NCBI RefSeq assembly: GCF_900187605.1
Contig: NZ_FYEA01000002.1
Location: forward strand, 372,001 to 436,000
Length of the DNA: 64,000 nucleotides
Reading direction: 5' to 3'
Origin: Pseudomonas sp. Irchel 3H7
Lineage (GTDB): Bacteria > Pseudomonadota > Gammaproteobacteria > Pseudomonadales > Pseudomonadaceae
A program made the position numbers and the translations under genes. This document shows positions 27,330 through 39,545 of this stretch, piece by piece (positions within the stretch are counted from its first letter, which is position 1; every line of letters begins with the position of its first letter). The notes beneath the pieces were generated by a model. It was not told the origin of the DNA, did no database searches, and saw nothing but the letters and a program-made list of their open reading frames with translations.

Positions 27330-27842
27330 ATGAACGCGTGGTGGCATGAAGTGTGGGAAACCCTGCAAGCGGAATTCGCCGACGTTGGCGATGCTTCGCA
27401 ATTGACGCGGATTACCGTTCGCCTGCTGATGGCGGCGGTGCTGGGCGGGATTCTGGGGTTTGAGCGCGAGCACAAGGGCAAGGCTGCCGGGGTGCGCACG
27501 CACATGCTGGTAGCGCTTGGGGCCGCGCTGTTTGTGCTGGTGCCGCAAACGTCAGGGGCGGAGTCGGATGCGATGAGCCGGGTGGTGCAGGGGGTGATCG
27601 CCGGGATCGGCTTTCTCGGTGCCGGGACTATCCTGAAAAACAAGGAAGGCGATGAAGGCCATGTCAAAGGCCTGACCACGGCTGCCGGGCTGTGGATGAC
27701 GGCGGCCATTGGTGTCGCGGCGGGGTTGGGCAGGGAGGCAACGGCGCTGCTCAGTACCTTTCTGGCGCTGGGGATTTTCAGCGTGATGCCGCGCATCGTG
27801 AAGCTCTTCGAAAAGGACGAGGAAAAAACTGATGACCACTGA
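27330..27842 (+). CDS. MgtC/SapB family membrane protein
   Basis: 170 residues. Four hydrophobic segments (LLMAAVLGGILGF, HMLVALGAALFVLV, VIAGIGFLGAGTI, TALLSTFLALGIF) and the family signature GFEREHKGKAAGVRTHML. MgtC/SapB proteins are inner-membrane; MgtC itself inhibits F-type ATP synthase under low magnesium, but shorter members such as this, lacking the C-terminal ACT-like domain, have no set function. ATG 27330 (MNAWWHEV) has AAGGA 8 bases upstream. No Mg-transporter gene is adjacent. Confidence 0.88.
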   Translation: MNAWWHEVWETLQAEFADVGDASQLTRITVRLLMAAVLGGILGFEREHKGKAAGVRTHMLVALGAALFVLVPQTSGAESDAMSRVVQGVIAGIGFLGAGTILKNKEGDEGHVKGLTTAAGLWMTAAIGVAAGLGREATALLSTFLALGIFSVMPRIVKLFEKDEEKTDDH

Positions 27843-27858
27843 TCATTCCTGCGCCGGA

Positions 27859-27966
27859 TGATCGTTGCCACGCTCTGCGTGGAAACGCCTCAATGGACGC
27901 TATGCGTCCGCTTTGGGACGCGGAGCGTCCCGGGCTGCATTCCCACGCGGAGCGTGGGAACGATCA
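27859..27966. repeat. REP palindrome cluster, family C
   Basis: gatcgttgccacgctctgcg at the left, gcggagcgtgggaacgatca at the right, with an inner palindrome around gacgctatgcgtcc and gggacgcggagcgtccc. Lies between convergent genes. Confidence 0.85.
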
Positions 27967-27978
27967 GTTAACGATCAA

Positions 27979-28137
27979 TCAGACGATGACGGGTGGCATC
28001 GTCGTCGGTGGTTCTTCTTTGGGCGGCGGTGTGGTTCCCGGTGGTTCCTGCTCGGGAATCGGCTGCGGCTCGGTCTCGGGAAGAGTGGGTTTGTCGATGT
28101 TCGGATCAGGCGTTTCGGCCGGGATCGGGATGTTCAT
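27979..28137 (-). CDS. Small proline-rich protein, unknown function
   Basis: 52 residues, roughly one third proline with many Glu and Thr; reads MNIPIPAETPDPNIDKPTLP and then repeats of PxP and EPP, ending MPPVIV. Predicted to be unstructured. GGAGGTCATCAG directly before ATG 28137 is a strong ribosome site, which supports a real gene and selects this start over a longer frame beginning at 28191. It is divergent from glgE and shares its upstream region. Function unknown. Confidence 0.6.
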   Translation of the reverse strand: MNIPIPAETPDPNIDKPTLPETEPQPIPEQEPPGTTPPPKEEPPTTMPPVIV

Positions 28138-28236
28138 CTGATGACCTCCGTGTGGCACATGGCGTGAGAAGTGCTTAAGTGGATTGACCACCTCTTGGCG
28201 AATTCGATCCGCTTTTCTGACACGGCAATTTCATCT

Positions 28237-28264
28237 GAACTTTTCCCGGCGCCGGTCGCTCGGA
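28237..28264 (+). promoter_or_regulatory. AlgU/RpoE-like promoter candidate for glgE
   Basis: GAACTT (28237-28242), a 17-base spacer, then TCGGA (28260-28264), close to the extracytoplasmic sigma consensus GAACTT-N16/17-TCTGA. It lies about 90 bases before the glgE start. Trehalose genes in pseudomonads are known to respond to osmotic stress through AlgU, which fits. Confidence 0.45.
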
Positions 28265-28354
28265 ACCTAAGTGAGTTCATTGCGGGGCAGGCGCAGCGTT
28301 GCGAACACTGACCCGGCACAAGAGCGTCCTTGGGGCGTTAAGGAGAGATGCTCA

Positions 28355-30352
28355 ATGACGGCTGAAAAACCTTCTGAATTAAGCTACAACCCGCACATGC
28401 CGCTGTCGCAGGCCTTGCTGCTGCCGCGAATTGCCATTGAAAACACCATGCCGACACTCGATGGCGGGCAGTTCGCCGTGAAGTCGATTGCCGGCCGTGA
28501 AATTGTGGTCACCAGCAAAGTGTTTGCCGACGGTCACGACAAACTCGCCGTGCGCATTCGCTGGCGCGAGGAAGGCGAGGAGACCTGGCAGACCGAGGTC
28601 ATGGCTGATCAGGGCAACAATGGCTGGCAAGGCCAGTTCCGCCCTGAGCACCAAGGGCGTTTCCTCTACTGTATCGAAGCGTGGATCGACCATTTCGCCA
28701 GTTTCCAATATGAACTGGAGAAGAAACACAACGCCGCCGTACCCGTTTCGCTCGAGTTGCAAGAAGGCCGCACGATGGTGCAACAGGCCGCCGAACGCAG
28801 CGAAGGCCAACTGAGCGAACAGCTCGCCGCGTTGCACCACGAATTGTCCGGGTTGCTCGAAACCGAGCAGGTTGCGCTATTCCTGCACTCGCGCAGTGCG
28901 CAATTGATGGCTGAGGCCGATCATCGCGCCTATCTGAGCGTCAGTCCGGAATTCCCGGTGGACGTCGAACGCGACCTGGCCGAATTTGCCAGTTGGTATG
29001 AACTGTTTCCGCGCTCGATCACCGATGATCCCCACCGTCACGGCACCTTCAATGACGTGCACGCGCGTTTGCCGATGATTCAGGACATGGGTTTCGACGT
29101 GCTGTATTTCACGCCGATCCATCCGATTGGCCGAGCCCATCGCAAGGGCCGCAACAACGCCCTGACCGCCGGCCCCGATGATCCGGGCAGTCCTTATGCC
29201 ATCGGCAGTGAGGAGGGCGGCCACGAGGCCATTCACTCGCAACTCGGCACCCGCGAAGACTTCCGCCGACTGGTGGCCGCTGCCGCCGATCACGGCCTGG
29301 AAATCGCCCTCGATTTTGCCATTCAGTGTTCCCAGGATCACCCGTGGCTCAAACAGCATCCGGGCTGGTTCAACTGGCGTCCCGACGGCACGATCAAATA
29401 CGCGGAAAACCCGCCGAAGAAATATCAGGACATCGTCAACGTCGACTTCTATGCGCCGGACGCGATTCCGAGCCTGTGGGTCGAGTTGCGCGATATCGTC
29501 ATCGGTTGGGTCGAGGAGGGCGTGAAGATCTTTCGCGTCGACAATCCGCACACCAAACCGTTGCCGTTCTGGCAATGGCTGATCGCTGATGTGCGGGCGC
29601 TGTACCCGGAAGTGATCTTCCTCGCCGAAGCCTTCACCACGCCAGCGATGATGGCGCGGCTGGGCAAGGTCGGTTACACCCAGAGCTACACCTACTTCAC
29701 TTGGCGCAACAGCAAGGCTGAGCTGGCGACCTATTTCACTGAGCTGAATGAATCGCCGTGGCGCGAATGCTACCGGCCGAACTTCTTCGTCAACACGCCA
29801 GACATCAACCCGGCGTTCCTCCACGAATCCGGGCGTCCGGGATTTTTGATTCGTGCGGCGCTGGCAACCATGGGCTCGGGCTTGTGGGGGATGTATTCGG
29901 GGTTCGAACTGTGCGAATCGGCTCCGGTGCCGGGCAAAGAAGAATACCTCGACTCGGAGAAGTACGAGATCCGCGTCCGCGACTTCACAGCGCCCGGCAA
30001 CATCATTGCCGAGATCGCCCAACTCAACCGTATCCGCCGGCAGAACCCGGCGCTGCACACGCATCTGGGCCTGAAGGTCTACAACGCCTGGAACGACAAC
30101 ATTCTGTATTTCGGCAAGCGCAGCTTCGACGGCAGCAATTTCATTCTGGTCGCGGTCAGCCTCGATCCGCACAACGTGCAGGAGGCGAATTTCGAACTGC
30201 CATTGTGGGAAATGGGCCTGCCCGATGACGCAACGACACACGGCGAAGACTTGATGAACGGGCATCGCTGGGACTGGCATGGCAAATACCAGTTCATGCG
30301 CCTGGACCCGGCTTACCAGCCATTCGGCATTTGGCGAATCACTGCCACCTAA
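28355..30352 (+). CDS. glgE: GlgE: alpha-1,4-glucan:maltose-1-phosphate maltosyltransferase
   Basis: 665 residues, the GlgE length. Transfers maltose from alpha-maltose-1-phosphate onto alpha-1,4-glucan, releasing phosphate. N-terminal beta-sandwich domain (about 25-130), a helical dimer insert, then a GH13_3 barrel with nucleophile D396 (FRVDNPHTKP) and acid/base E425 (FLAEAFT), and a C-terminal beta domain. Substrate comes from the kinase domain of the next gene. ATG 28355 is preceded by AAGGAGAG. First gene of a glgE-treS/mak-glgB set; a REP hairpin separates it from treS, which may set different mRNA levels for the two. Confidence 0.95.
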   Translation: MTAEKPSELSYNPHMPLSQALLLPRIAIENTMPTLDGGQFAVKSIAGREIVVTSKVFADGHDKLAVRIRWREEGEETWQTEVMADQGNNGWQGQFRPEHQGRFLYCIEAWIDHFASFQYELEKKHNAAVPVSLELQEGRTMVQQAAERSEGQLSEQLAALHHELSGLLETEQVALFLHSRSAQLMAEADHRAYLSVSPEFPVDVERDLAEFASWYELFPRSITDDPHRHGTFNDVHARLPMIQDMGFDVLYFTPIHPIGRAHRKGRNNALTAGPDDPGSPYAIGSEEGGHEAIHSQLGTREDFRRLVAAAADHGLEIALDFAIQCSQDHPWLKQHPGWFNWRPDGTIKYAENPPKKYQDIVNVDFYAPDAIPSLWVELRDIVIGWVEEGVKIFRVDNPHTKPLPFWQWLIADVRALYPEVIFLAEAFTTPAMMARLGKVGYTQSYTYFTWRNSKAELATYFTELNESPWRECYRPNFFVNTPDINPAFLHESGRPGFLIRAALATMGSGLWGMYSGFELCESAPVPGKEEYLDSEKYEIRVRDFTAPGNIIAEIAQLNRIRRQNPALHTHLGLKVYNAWNDNILYFGKRSFDGSNFILVAVSLDPHNVQEANFELPLWEMGLPDDATTHGEDLMNGHRWDWHGKYQFMRLDPAYQPFGIWRITAT

Positions 30353-30364
30353 GCATTGCCCAAA

Positions 30365-30445
30365 CCCCTGTAGGAGCTGCCGAAGGCTGCGATCTTTTAA
30401 AAGCAAGATCAAAAGATCGCAGCCTTCGGCAGCTCCTACAGGGGG
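30365..30445. repeat. REP palindrome pair, family D, between glgE and treS
   Basis: Arms cccctgtaggagctgccgaa and cttcggcagctcctacaggg in inverted orientation with aaggctgcgatctttt and its complement inside. The stem is long and nearly perfect. Confidence 0.92.
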
Positions 30446-30494
30446 ATCAGCACAATCAGATTCTGTGCAGAAACGAATTTTTCAGGAGTTTCAC

Positions 30495-33400
30495 ATGGCG
30501 AAGAAACCCAAGGCAGCCACCTTTATCAAAGACCCGCTCTGGTACAAGGACGCGGTGATCTATCAAGTTCACGTCAAATCGTTTTTCGACTCCAACAATG
30601 ACGGGATCGGCGACTTTCCCGGCCTGATCGCCAAACTCGATTACATCGCCGACCTCGGCGTCAATACCATCTGGCTATTGCCGTTCTACCCCTCGCCACG
30701 TCGCGATGACGGCTACGACATCGCCGAATACCGCGGCGTGCACAGCGATTACGGGACCATGGCCGATGCCAAGCGTTTTATCGCCGAAGCGCACAAGCGC
30801 GGCTTGCGGGTGATTACCGAGCTGGTCATCAACCACACCTCGGATCAGCACCCGTGGTTCCAGCGTGCGCGCAAGGCCAAGCCCGGCTCGGCGGCGCGGG
30901 ATTTCTATGTGTGGTCGGATGACGATCAGAAATACGACGGCACGCGGATCATTTTCCTCGACACGGAAAAATCCAACTGGACCTGGGACCCGGTTGCCGG
31001 CCAGTACTTCTGGCACCGTTTCTATTCGCACCAGCCGGATCTGAATTTCGACAACCCGCAAGTGATGAAAGCCGTGCTCTCGGTCATGCGCTACTGGCTG
31101 GACATGGGCATCGACGGCCTGCGCCTCGACGCGATCCCATACCTGATCGAGCGCGACGGCACCAACAACGAAAACCTGCCCGAAACCCACGACGTCCTCA
31201 AGCAGATCCGCGCCGAGATCGACGCCAATTATCCCGACCGCATGTTGCTCGCCGAGGCCAATCAATGGCCGGAAGACACGCAGCTGTACTTCGGCGACAC
31301 CGATGCCGCAGGCCTAAACGGTGACGAATGCCACATGGCGTTTCACTTCCCGTTGATGCCGCGCATGTACATGGCGCTGGCCCAGGAAGATCGCTTCCCG
31401 ATCACCGATATTCTGCGCCAGACCCCGGAAATTCCCGCCAATTGCCAATGGGCGATCTTCCTGCGCAACCACGATGAACTGACGCTGGAAATGGTCACCG
31501 ACAAAGAACGTGACTATCTGTGGAATTACTACGCGGCTGACCGTCGCGCGCGGATCAACCTCGGCATCCGCCGTCGTTTGGCACCATTGATGGAGCGTGA
31601 TCGCCGTCGCATCGAATTGCTCAACAGCCTGCTGCTGTCGATGCCGGGCACGCCGACCCTGTATTACGGTGACGAGATCGGCATGGGCGACAACATCTAC
31701 CTCGGCGACCGCGACGGTGTGCGTACGCCGATGCAATGGTCGATCGACCGTAACGGCGGCTTCTCCCGCGCCGACCCAGCGAGTCTGGTGCTGCCGCCGA
31801 TCATGGACCCGCAATATGGCTATCTGTCGGTCAACGTCGAAACCCAGTCTGGCGATCCGCACTCGCTGCTGAACTGGACCCGCCGTCTGCTCGCGGTGCG
31901 CAAGCAGTCCAAGGCGTTCGGCCGTGGCTCGTTGAAAATGCTCTCACCGAACAACCGCCGTGTACTGGCCTACACCCGCGAATTCACCGATGCCGATGGC
32001 AAGCACGAAATTATTCTGTGCGTGGCCAACGTTTCGCGCAGTGCGCAAGCGGTGGAGCTGGATCTGTCGGCCTACGTCGGCATGGTGCCGGTGGAGATGC
32101 TCGGCGGTAACGCGTTCCCGCCGATTGGCCAGTTGAATTTCCTCCTGACCCTGGCCCCGTACGGTTTCTACTGGTTCGCGCTGGCGGCAGAAAATCAGAT
32201 GCCGAGTTGGCACGTGGAACCGGCGCAAAGCCTGCCGGACTTCACCACACTGGTGTTGAAAAAACGCATGGAAGAACTGCTCGAAGCGCCGTCGCGGACG
32301 ACGCTGGAGCAAAGCATTCTGCCGAGCTGGCTGCAGAACCGCCGCTGGTTCGCCGGCAAGGACGCCGCCATCGAAAAAGTACATCTGGCTTATGGCGTGC
32401 GTTTCGGCGATGCGCAGCATCCGGTGCTGCTCAGCGAAATTGAAGTCACCAGCGGTGGGCAGACCAGTCGTTATCAACTGCCGTTCGGTTTCATTTCCGA
32501 GGATCAGGTCGGCCCGGCGTTGCCGCAGCAATTGGCCTTGTCCCGTGTACGCCGTGTACGACAGGTTGGTCTGATCACCGACGCGTTCAGTCTTGAAGCA
32601 TTTGTTCGTGCAGTGCTGCAAGGCATGCAGAACAACGCCGTACTTGAGTCGAGCGAGGGCGAAATCCGCTTTGCGCCGACGCCGCATCTGGAAAAACTCG
32701 GCCTCGGTGCCGAATCGGAAGTGCGTTATCTGTCCGCCGAGCAATCGAACAGTTCGGTGGTGATCGGCAACAGCCTGGTGCTCAAGCTGATACGTAAAGT
32801 CGCTTCTGGCGTACACCCGGAACTGGAGATGAGCGCTTACCTGACCGAGGCCGGATTTGCCAATATCTCTCCGCTGCTCGGCTCGGTGATTCGCCGCGAT
32901 GCCCAGGGCGAAGACAACCTGTTGATGATCGCCCAAGGCTACCTGAGCAATCAGGGCGATGCCTGGGAGTGGACGCAGAACAACCTCGAACGGGCGCTGC
33001 GTGATGAGCTGGCCGATGCCATGTCCGAGCAGGAACAGCATTACAACGCCCTCGGCGAGTTGAAGGATTTTGCCGGCATGCTCGGTCAGCGTCTGGGCGA
33101 AATGCATCAAATGCTTGCCGAGCCTACCGACAATCCCGACTTCGCCCCGCAGGTGTCGACGGTCAAGGATATGCAGGCTACGGGCAAGGATGTCGTGGCG
33201 CAGGTCGAGCACGCCTTGAAACTGCTCAAGCAGCATCAGGGCGAACTCAATGCGGCGGATCAGAAACTGGTCAAACGTCTCATCGACGAGAAGAAAACCA
33301 TCCTCACGCATGTGCAGGATCTGGCGAAAAAAGCCGTCGGCGGTTTACGCATTCGCGTCCACGGTGATCTGCATTTGGGCCAGGTGCTGGTGATCAAGGG

Positions 33401-33836
33401 CGATGCCTACCTGATCGACTTCGAGGGTGAACCGGCGCGGCCATTGAGCGAGCGTCGTGGCAAACACAGTCCGTACAAGGATGTCAGCGGCGTGCTGCGC
33501 TCGTTCGATTATGCGGCGGCGATGACCATCAACGTGCACAACGTTGACCACAGCGCTGAGTCTGAAACCGCGCGGCGTCTGGTCGCCGAGCGATATCTGC
33601 ATGAGGCCCGTGAGGCATTTGTTCAGGCATATCGCCGTGCGGCAGCTAGTCTTGATCATGCTTGGCAAGATCCTGAAGGTGCCGACGCCGCGCTGGCGTT
33701 GTTCGGCCTGGAGAAGGCGGCCTATGAAGTGGCCTATGAAGCCGAAAATCGCCCCACGTGGCTGCCCGTGCCGTTGCACGGTTTGTATGGGTTATTGACG
33801 GGGCTTAAACCCTTTTCCGATCTTGGTGGAGAGTAG
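30495..33836 (+). CDS. treS: Trehalose synthase fused to maltokinase (TreS-Mak)
   Basis: 1113 residues, two enzymes in one chain. Residues 1-560 are a GH13_16 trehalose synthase interconverting maltose and trehalose: start [20 protein letters not shown], triad D212 (LRLDAIP), E254 (LAEANQ), D327 (RNHDE). Residues about 600-1113 are a maltokinase of the Pep2/Mak type making maltose-1-phosphate with [17 protein letters not shown] near 612, kinase motifs [10 protein letters not shown] and DFEGEP followed by [16 protein letters not shown]. The fusion links trehalose to the GlgE route directly. ATG 30495 has AGGAG 7 bases upstream; a longer frame starting inside glgE crosses the REP and was rejected. 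The glgB start is 2 bases after its stop. Confidence 0.95.
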   Translation: MAKKPKAATFIKDPLWYKDAVIYQVHVKSFFDSNNDGIGDFPGLIAKLDYIADLGVNTIWLLPFYPSPRRDDGYDIAEYRGVHSDYGTMADAKRFIAEAHKRGLRVITELVINHTSDQHPWFQRARKAKPGSAARDFYVWSDDDQKYDGTRIIFLDTEKSNWTWDPVAGQYFWHRFYSHQPDLNFDNPQVMKAVLSVMRYWLDMGIDGLRLDAIPYLIERDGTNNENLPETHDVLKQIRAEIDANYPDRMLLAEANQWPEDTQLYFGDTDAAGLNGDECHMAFHFPLMPRMYMALAQEDRFPITDILRQTPEIPANCQWAIFLRNHDELTLEMVTDKERDYLWNYYAADRRARINLGIRRRLAPLMERDRRRIELLNSLLLSMPGTPTLYYGDEIGMGDNIYLGDRDGVRTPMQWSIDRNGGFSRADPASLVLPPIMDPQYGYLSVNVETQSGDPHSLLNWTRRLLAVRKQSKAFGRGSLKMLSPNNRRVLAYTREFTDADGKHEIILCVANVSRSAQAVELDLSAYVGMVPVEMLGGNAFPPIGQLNFLLTLAPYGFYWFALAAENQMPSWHVEPAQSLPDFTTLVLKKRMEELLEAPSRTTLEQSILPSWLQNRRWFAGKDAAIEKVHLAYGVRFGDAQHPVLLSEIEVTSGGQTSRYQLPFGFISEDQVGPALPQQLALSRVRRVRQVGLITDAFSLEAFVRAVLQGMQNNAVLESSEGEIRFAPTPHLEKLGLGAESEVRYLSAEQSNSSVVIGNSLVLKLIRKVASGVHPELEMSAYLTEAGFANISPLLGSVIRRDAQGEDNLLMIAQGYLSNQGDAWEWTQNNLERALRDELADAMSEQEQHYNALGELKDFAGMLGQRLGEMHQMLAEPTDNPDFAPQVSTVKDMQATGKDVVAQVEHALKLLKQHQGELNAADQKLVKRLIDEKKTILTHVQDLAKKAVGGLRIRVHGDLHLGQVLVIKGDAYLIDFEGEPARPLSERRGKHSPYKDVSGVLRSFDYAAAMTINVHNVDHSAESETARRLVAERYLHEAREAFVQAYRRAAASLDHAWQDPEGADAALALFGLEKAAYEVAYEAENRPTWLPVPLHGLYGLLTGLKPFSDLGGE

Positions 33837-33838
33837 TC

Positions 33839-36070
<2,232 letters not shown>

Positions 36071-36082
36071 TCCGAGACCGCG

Positions 36083-36163
36083 TCGCTGCCTTCGCGAGCA
36101 GGCTCACTCCTACACTTGGAATGCGTTCCCTTGTAGGAGTGAACCTGCTCGCGATGGCGTCAG
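36083..36163. repeat. REP palindrome pair, family A, after glgB
   Basis: Arms ttcgcgagcaggctcactcc and gtaggagtgaacctgctcgc inverted around a short spacer, between the convergent glgB and autotransporter genes. Confidence 0.85.
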
Positions 36164-36192
36164 CACAAACACTATCGCCGCCAGGCCAAACG

Positions 36193-37260
36193 CTACCAAC
36201 GCATCCGCACCCCAAGGCTGCCAATGATCCCGTTCAAATCATTGTCATCGACATCACTGCTGTAATCCGCACTCACGTACAGACTCACCGCCGGCGTCAC
36301 CCGCGCCACCAGACCCAATCCCAACTCAACGGTGGATGACTTGCGGCTGCTGCTGATCTTGTCGACCTGATCCAGCGTCACCGTGCTGCCGGTGTAGACG
36401 GTGTGCCACAGGTTGGTGCGCACATAAGGTTCGACCGGCAAGCCATTCAAATCGTAACTGCCTTTCAAACGTGCACCGACGCGACCGCTCCACGCTGTCA
36501 GATCGGTGGAAGAAGCATTGCCCGAGCCTGCGTACGGCGTGTCGAGGGTGATGCGTTGATTGATCAATTGCGCCTGCGGTTCGACCACCCAGTTGTCACT
36601 CAGCCCTATCGGAAAACCGCCTTCCACCGAGAAGGTCATTGCGCTGCCTTCGGTGGCTTGCCTGGCGCCTTGGCCGTTGCGACTGAAACCACTGACCCGG
36701 CCACCGCTGGCCGACAGATCAACGTGCCAGCCTTGCGCACCGGTGAGGCTGTAATAAGCACCGAGGCTCTGGCCTTGCAGATTGAGGGTGTCACTGTTCG
36801 GATCGGCCAACGCGCGACTGGTGAGCACGCCGTTGCCATTGGCTTGAATCTGGTTGACGCCGCCGATCAGGCCGATGGTCTGGGTATGGCTGCTCCCTTT
36901 CACGGTCAATACGGCTGGCCCTTTGAAGTCGCCGCTGCCGGGCATCGCGTAGCCTGATGACAGCACATCGGTTTGCGCCTGCCGGGCGCTTCTGCCGTAC
37001 AACTCATCCCAGGCGGACGGTGCGAGGTCTTCGGTAATCAAGCGTGTGCCCTGCAGATCGGGCCGTGGGCTGAAGCGTTGCGGTCCGGGGGTGATGACGG
37101 TGGCAGGCAAGGTCATTACGGGCACATCCGCGCGATACCACGGTGTGGTTTCATCCGCCGCAGAACCGGCCTGCGCCTCCATGGATGAGCACAGCAAGAT
37201 AGAACTCGACACTGTGCAGAAAGTGATTTTGATCTCGTGTGGGCTGATTGAAGTTCTCAT
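36193..37260 (-). CDS. Autotransporter beta-barrel protein without passenger
   Basis: 355 residues. A possible signal sequence (TFCTVSSSILLCSSMEAQA) is followed at once by WYRADVPVM and APSAWDELYG, which look like the linker that normally connects an autotransporter passenger to its barrel, then a barrel of about 270 residues with alternating strands ending LGVRMRW. The usual large passenger is missing, so the protein is either a minimal barrel or a remnant. The signal is weak, with several polar residues before it. Convergent with glgB; its promoter must lie in 37261-37649. Confidence 0.75.
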   Translation of the reverse strand: MRTSISPHEIKITFCTVSSSILLCSSMEAQAGSAADETTPWYRADVPVMTLPATVITPGPQRFSPRPDLQGTRLITEDLAPSAWDELYGRSARQAQTDVLSSGYAMPGSGDFKGPAVLTVKGSSHTQTIGLIGGVNQIQANGNGVLTSRALADPNSDTLNLQGQSLGAYYSLTGAQGWHVDLSASGGRVSGFSRNGQGARQATEGSAMTFSVEGGFPIGLSDNWVVEPQAQLINQRITLDTPYAGSGNASSTDLTAWSGRVGARLKGSYDLNGLPVEPYVRTNLWHTVYTGSTVTLDQVDKISSSRKSSTVELGLGLVARVTPAVSLYVSADYSSDVDDNDLNGIIGSLGVRMRW

Positions 37261-37649
37261 GGAGGTCTACCTTGCAGGCGCATGCATTCTCTCTGTGTGG
37301 CGTCTCTCCTACCCCGAACGAGGGGCGACCGAATGGAGCGGGGCGAGCCCTGACCGCTCGATTTTGCGAGTGTCCGAAGGCTCGTCCCGGGTGGTGATTC
37401 CGGGGGTAGTAAGGTAGAGATAAGAAGAGTCGAGCGCGCCCGTCAAGAAATTGAACGATGAGCGGTAGTGGTAAAACGGGCTTTGCAAGCGTTTGTTTTT
37501 CTGCACATAACTAAGTGGTTGTTTGCATGGATAAACGCGGTATAAGCCTCGCGTCAGGGGCATTCAGTTACCGACAGAAGGTCTGTCGGTATCTTTCAAC
37601 CAACGAACGAGCTGCCTTATTGTGTCCTGCATTACTGTCACTATTGCGG
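37261..37649. other. Intergenic region, no gene seen
   Basis: Lies between the autotransporter start and the end of the EEP-family gene, all on the minus strand. Lower GC than its neighbours in places (37430-37530). An 84-codon minus-strand frame here has no family resemblance or clear ribosome site. Likely the autotransporter promoter region. Confidence 0.5.
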
Positions 37650-38438
37650 CTACAGGTGCACTTCGACGGCCAGCGGCAGATGATCGGACAGATGCGTCCA
37701 CGGCTTGTTACCGAGGATCTGTGGGTCATGACTGCTGGCATTGCGCAGGTAGATCCGGTCCAGCCGCAACAGCGGAAAGCGTGCCGGATAGGTCTTGGCC
37801 GGGCGCCCGTGATGGCGCTCGAACGCTTCGTGCAGATAGTCGCGACGGGCGAGGGCGACATTGCCCTGAAGCTGCCAGTCGTTGAAATCGCCGGCAATGA
37901 TCACCGGAGCGTCATCGGGCAGGGATTCGAGCAACTGGCAGAGCAGTTGCAACTGCAATTGCCGATGGCTTTCGAGCAGACTCAAATGCACGCAGATCGC
38001 GTGGACCTCAGCGTGCCCCGGTACGTCGAGCACACAATGCAGCAGGCCACGGCGTTCGGGCCCGGTGATCGACACATCAAGGTTGCGGTACTCACGGATC
38101 GGGTATTTCGACAGCAGCGCATTACCATGATGGCCGTCGGGGTAGACGGCGTTGCGCCCGTAGGCGAAATCGCTCCACATGCTGTCGGCGAGAAACTCGT
38201 ATTGCGAAGTTTGCGGCCATTCGTTGTAACGGCTCGAATGCCGCTCGTGTTCACCCACCACTTCCTGCAGAAACACCAGGTCGGCCGAGGTGCTACGCAC
38301 CGCTTCGCGCAGTTCCGGCAGGATGAAGCGCCGGTTGAGCGCGGTGAAGCCCTTGTGGGTGTTGACCGTCAGTACCCTGAGACGATGAATGCCGGGCGCG
38401 TCGACAATATGACGCTTGGGATCGCTGGACACGTTCAC
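37650..38438 (-). CDS. Endonuclease/exonuclease/phosphatase (EEP) family protein
   Basis: 262 residues. All EEP catalytic motifs are visible: LTVNTHKG (Asn), LVFLQEVVG (Glu), HLSLLE (His), AGDFNDW (Asp, Asn), and SDHLPL (terminal Asp-His). A Mg-dependent phosphodiesterase of unknown target; relatives act on nucleic acids or phospholipids. No signal peptide. The P. aeruginosa trehalose/glycogen region carries a related gene next to a cardiolipin synthase; that synthase is not present here. Stand-alone. Confidence 0.87.
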   Translation of the reverse strand: MNVSSDPKRHIVDAPGIHRLRVLTVNTHKGFTALNRRFILPELREAVRSTSADLVFLQEVVGEHERHSSRYNEWPQTSQYEFLADSMWSDFAYGRNAVYPDGHHGNALLSKYPIREYRNLDVSITGPERRGLLHCVLDVPGHAEVHAICVHLSLLESHRQLQLQLLCQLLESLPDDAPVIIAGDFNDWQLQGNVALARRDYLHEAFERHHGRPAKTYPARFPLLRLDRIYLRNASSHDPQILGNKPWTHLSDHLPLAVEVHL

Positions 38439-38521
38439 TCCTCTGGATTGCGGGCCGCTTATTCATGCGACTGATGGGGAGGTGCGGCAGTTCCTTATGG
38501 ATAATTTCGATTGCACATCAA

Positions 38522-38620
38522 ACCCTGTGGGAGCGAGCTTGCTAGCGAAGGCGTCGTTCCAGTCGATACGAATATTGTGAATGTGACGGCCTCTTCGCGA
38601 GCAAGCTCGCTCCCACAGGG
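38522..38620. repeat. REP palindrome pair, family A (cgctcccaca variant)
   Basis: Arms accctgtgggagcgagcttg and gcaagctcgctcccacaggg, inverted. Begins 10 bases beyond the stop of the second PIG-L gene and probably ends the long minus-strand operon. Confidence 0.87.
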
Positions 38621-38630
38621 AATCAGAGAT

Positions 38631-39389
38631 TCAGACAAACACGATTTCATAGGGCAGGCGCATTCTTTCGAGAATCACCGGCGGCAGCATCGGCGCAATG
38701 CCGATCGCCGGTTCGCCGTTGAGCTGGCTGGCGTAGGCGTGGGTGGCGTGGCTCTTGCGCGCGACGGTCCAGGTGTCGAGGCGCAGTTTGCGCGCGCGCT
38801 CCCAAGGGATCAGTTGCTGGTCGCGTTCGGGCCAGTGCCAGGCCCAGACCGGTACATCATGGAAGATCGCACCGGCCTGGCCAGCCGCTTGCGCACTGGC
38901 CCGGCCCACCGCTTCGTGGTCGTCGTTGCCATCGCCGCGCCAGGTGCTGAACACCACGTCGCCGGGGCGCAGGTAGCGGCCGATGAACTCGGTCACTTGC
39001 GCCTGCTGGTCGCACAGGGCGTTATCGGTGAAGCCGCCACGCACCCATTTCAGGCTGTGCATTGGCAGGCCGAGGCGGCGCAGGGCTTCGACGCTTTCCT
39101 GTGGGCGAAATACGCTCAGGCGTTTTTCCGACCACTGCCGCGAGCCGGGGTGGCTGGCACTGCCGTCAGTGATCGAGAGCAGTTGCAGCGGATGACCGAG
39201 GCTGGACAGTAATTGCAGCAGTCCGCCGCAGGTGACCACTTCATCGCCGGGATGCGGCGCGATGACCACGGCGCGGGCACCATCGGGCACCAGGCTGCGA
39301 GTATTGATGACGGGAATGTTGTCCAGTTGTGCGGCGCTGTTCCATATTTGCGCCGGCAGGCTGCTGTCGCTGAGGGATAACGTTTTCAT
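38631..39389 (-). CDS. PIG-L/LmbE family protein, likely without deacetylase activity
   Basis: 252 residues, same length as the paralogue at 40825-41583 and alignable without gaps in the regions I compared (shared runs such as TDGSASHPGS and EALRRLGLPMH). The family hydrolyses N-acetyl groups from sugars using zinc. Here the first motif reads PHPGDE instead of PHPDDE (G48 for Asp) and the second reads GNDDHEA instead of GHCDHEA (N155 for His), while the three expected zinc ligands H46, D49 and H158 remain. In MshB the lost Asp and His are catalytic, so this copy may bind but not cleave. ATG 39389 has AAGGACG upstream. It follows the GT2 gene after 156 bases. Confidence 0.85.
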   Translation of the reverse strand: MKTLSLSDSSLPAQIWNSAAQLDNIPVINTRSLVPDGARAVVIAPHPGDEVVTCGGLLQLLSSLGHPLQLLSITDGSASHPGSRQWSEKRLSVFRPQESVEALRRLGLPMHSLKWVRGGFTDNALCDQQAQVTEFIGRYLRPGDVVFSTWRGDGNDDHEAVGRASAQAAGQAGAIFHDVPVWAWHWPERDQQLIPWERARKLRLDTWTVARKSHATHAYASQLNGEPAIGIAPMLPPVILERMRLPYEIVFV

Positions 39390-39545
39390 GGTCTGACGTC
39401 CTTGTGTTGTCTCGCCCTCAGTCGTGTGCGTGGCAGTGATTGCCAGACGCCACCGACCCGTGAAGGCTGGTTGAATGCCGTGCGACGCTCCGAACCCTGG
39501 ATTGCCGCGCAGCAGAGTATTGCTCATGAAGCCAGATCCGTCGCG

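Noticed and set aside
30279..30494. Earlier start of treS inside glgE
   Set aside because: The frame passes through the end of glgE in the wrong phase and through a REP; ATG 30495 has AGGAG and the conserved TreS start.
37309..37563. 84-codon frame upstream of the autotransporter gene
   Set aside because: No ribosome site, no family pattern, and it would cover the likely promoter region.
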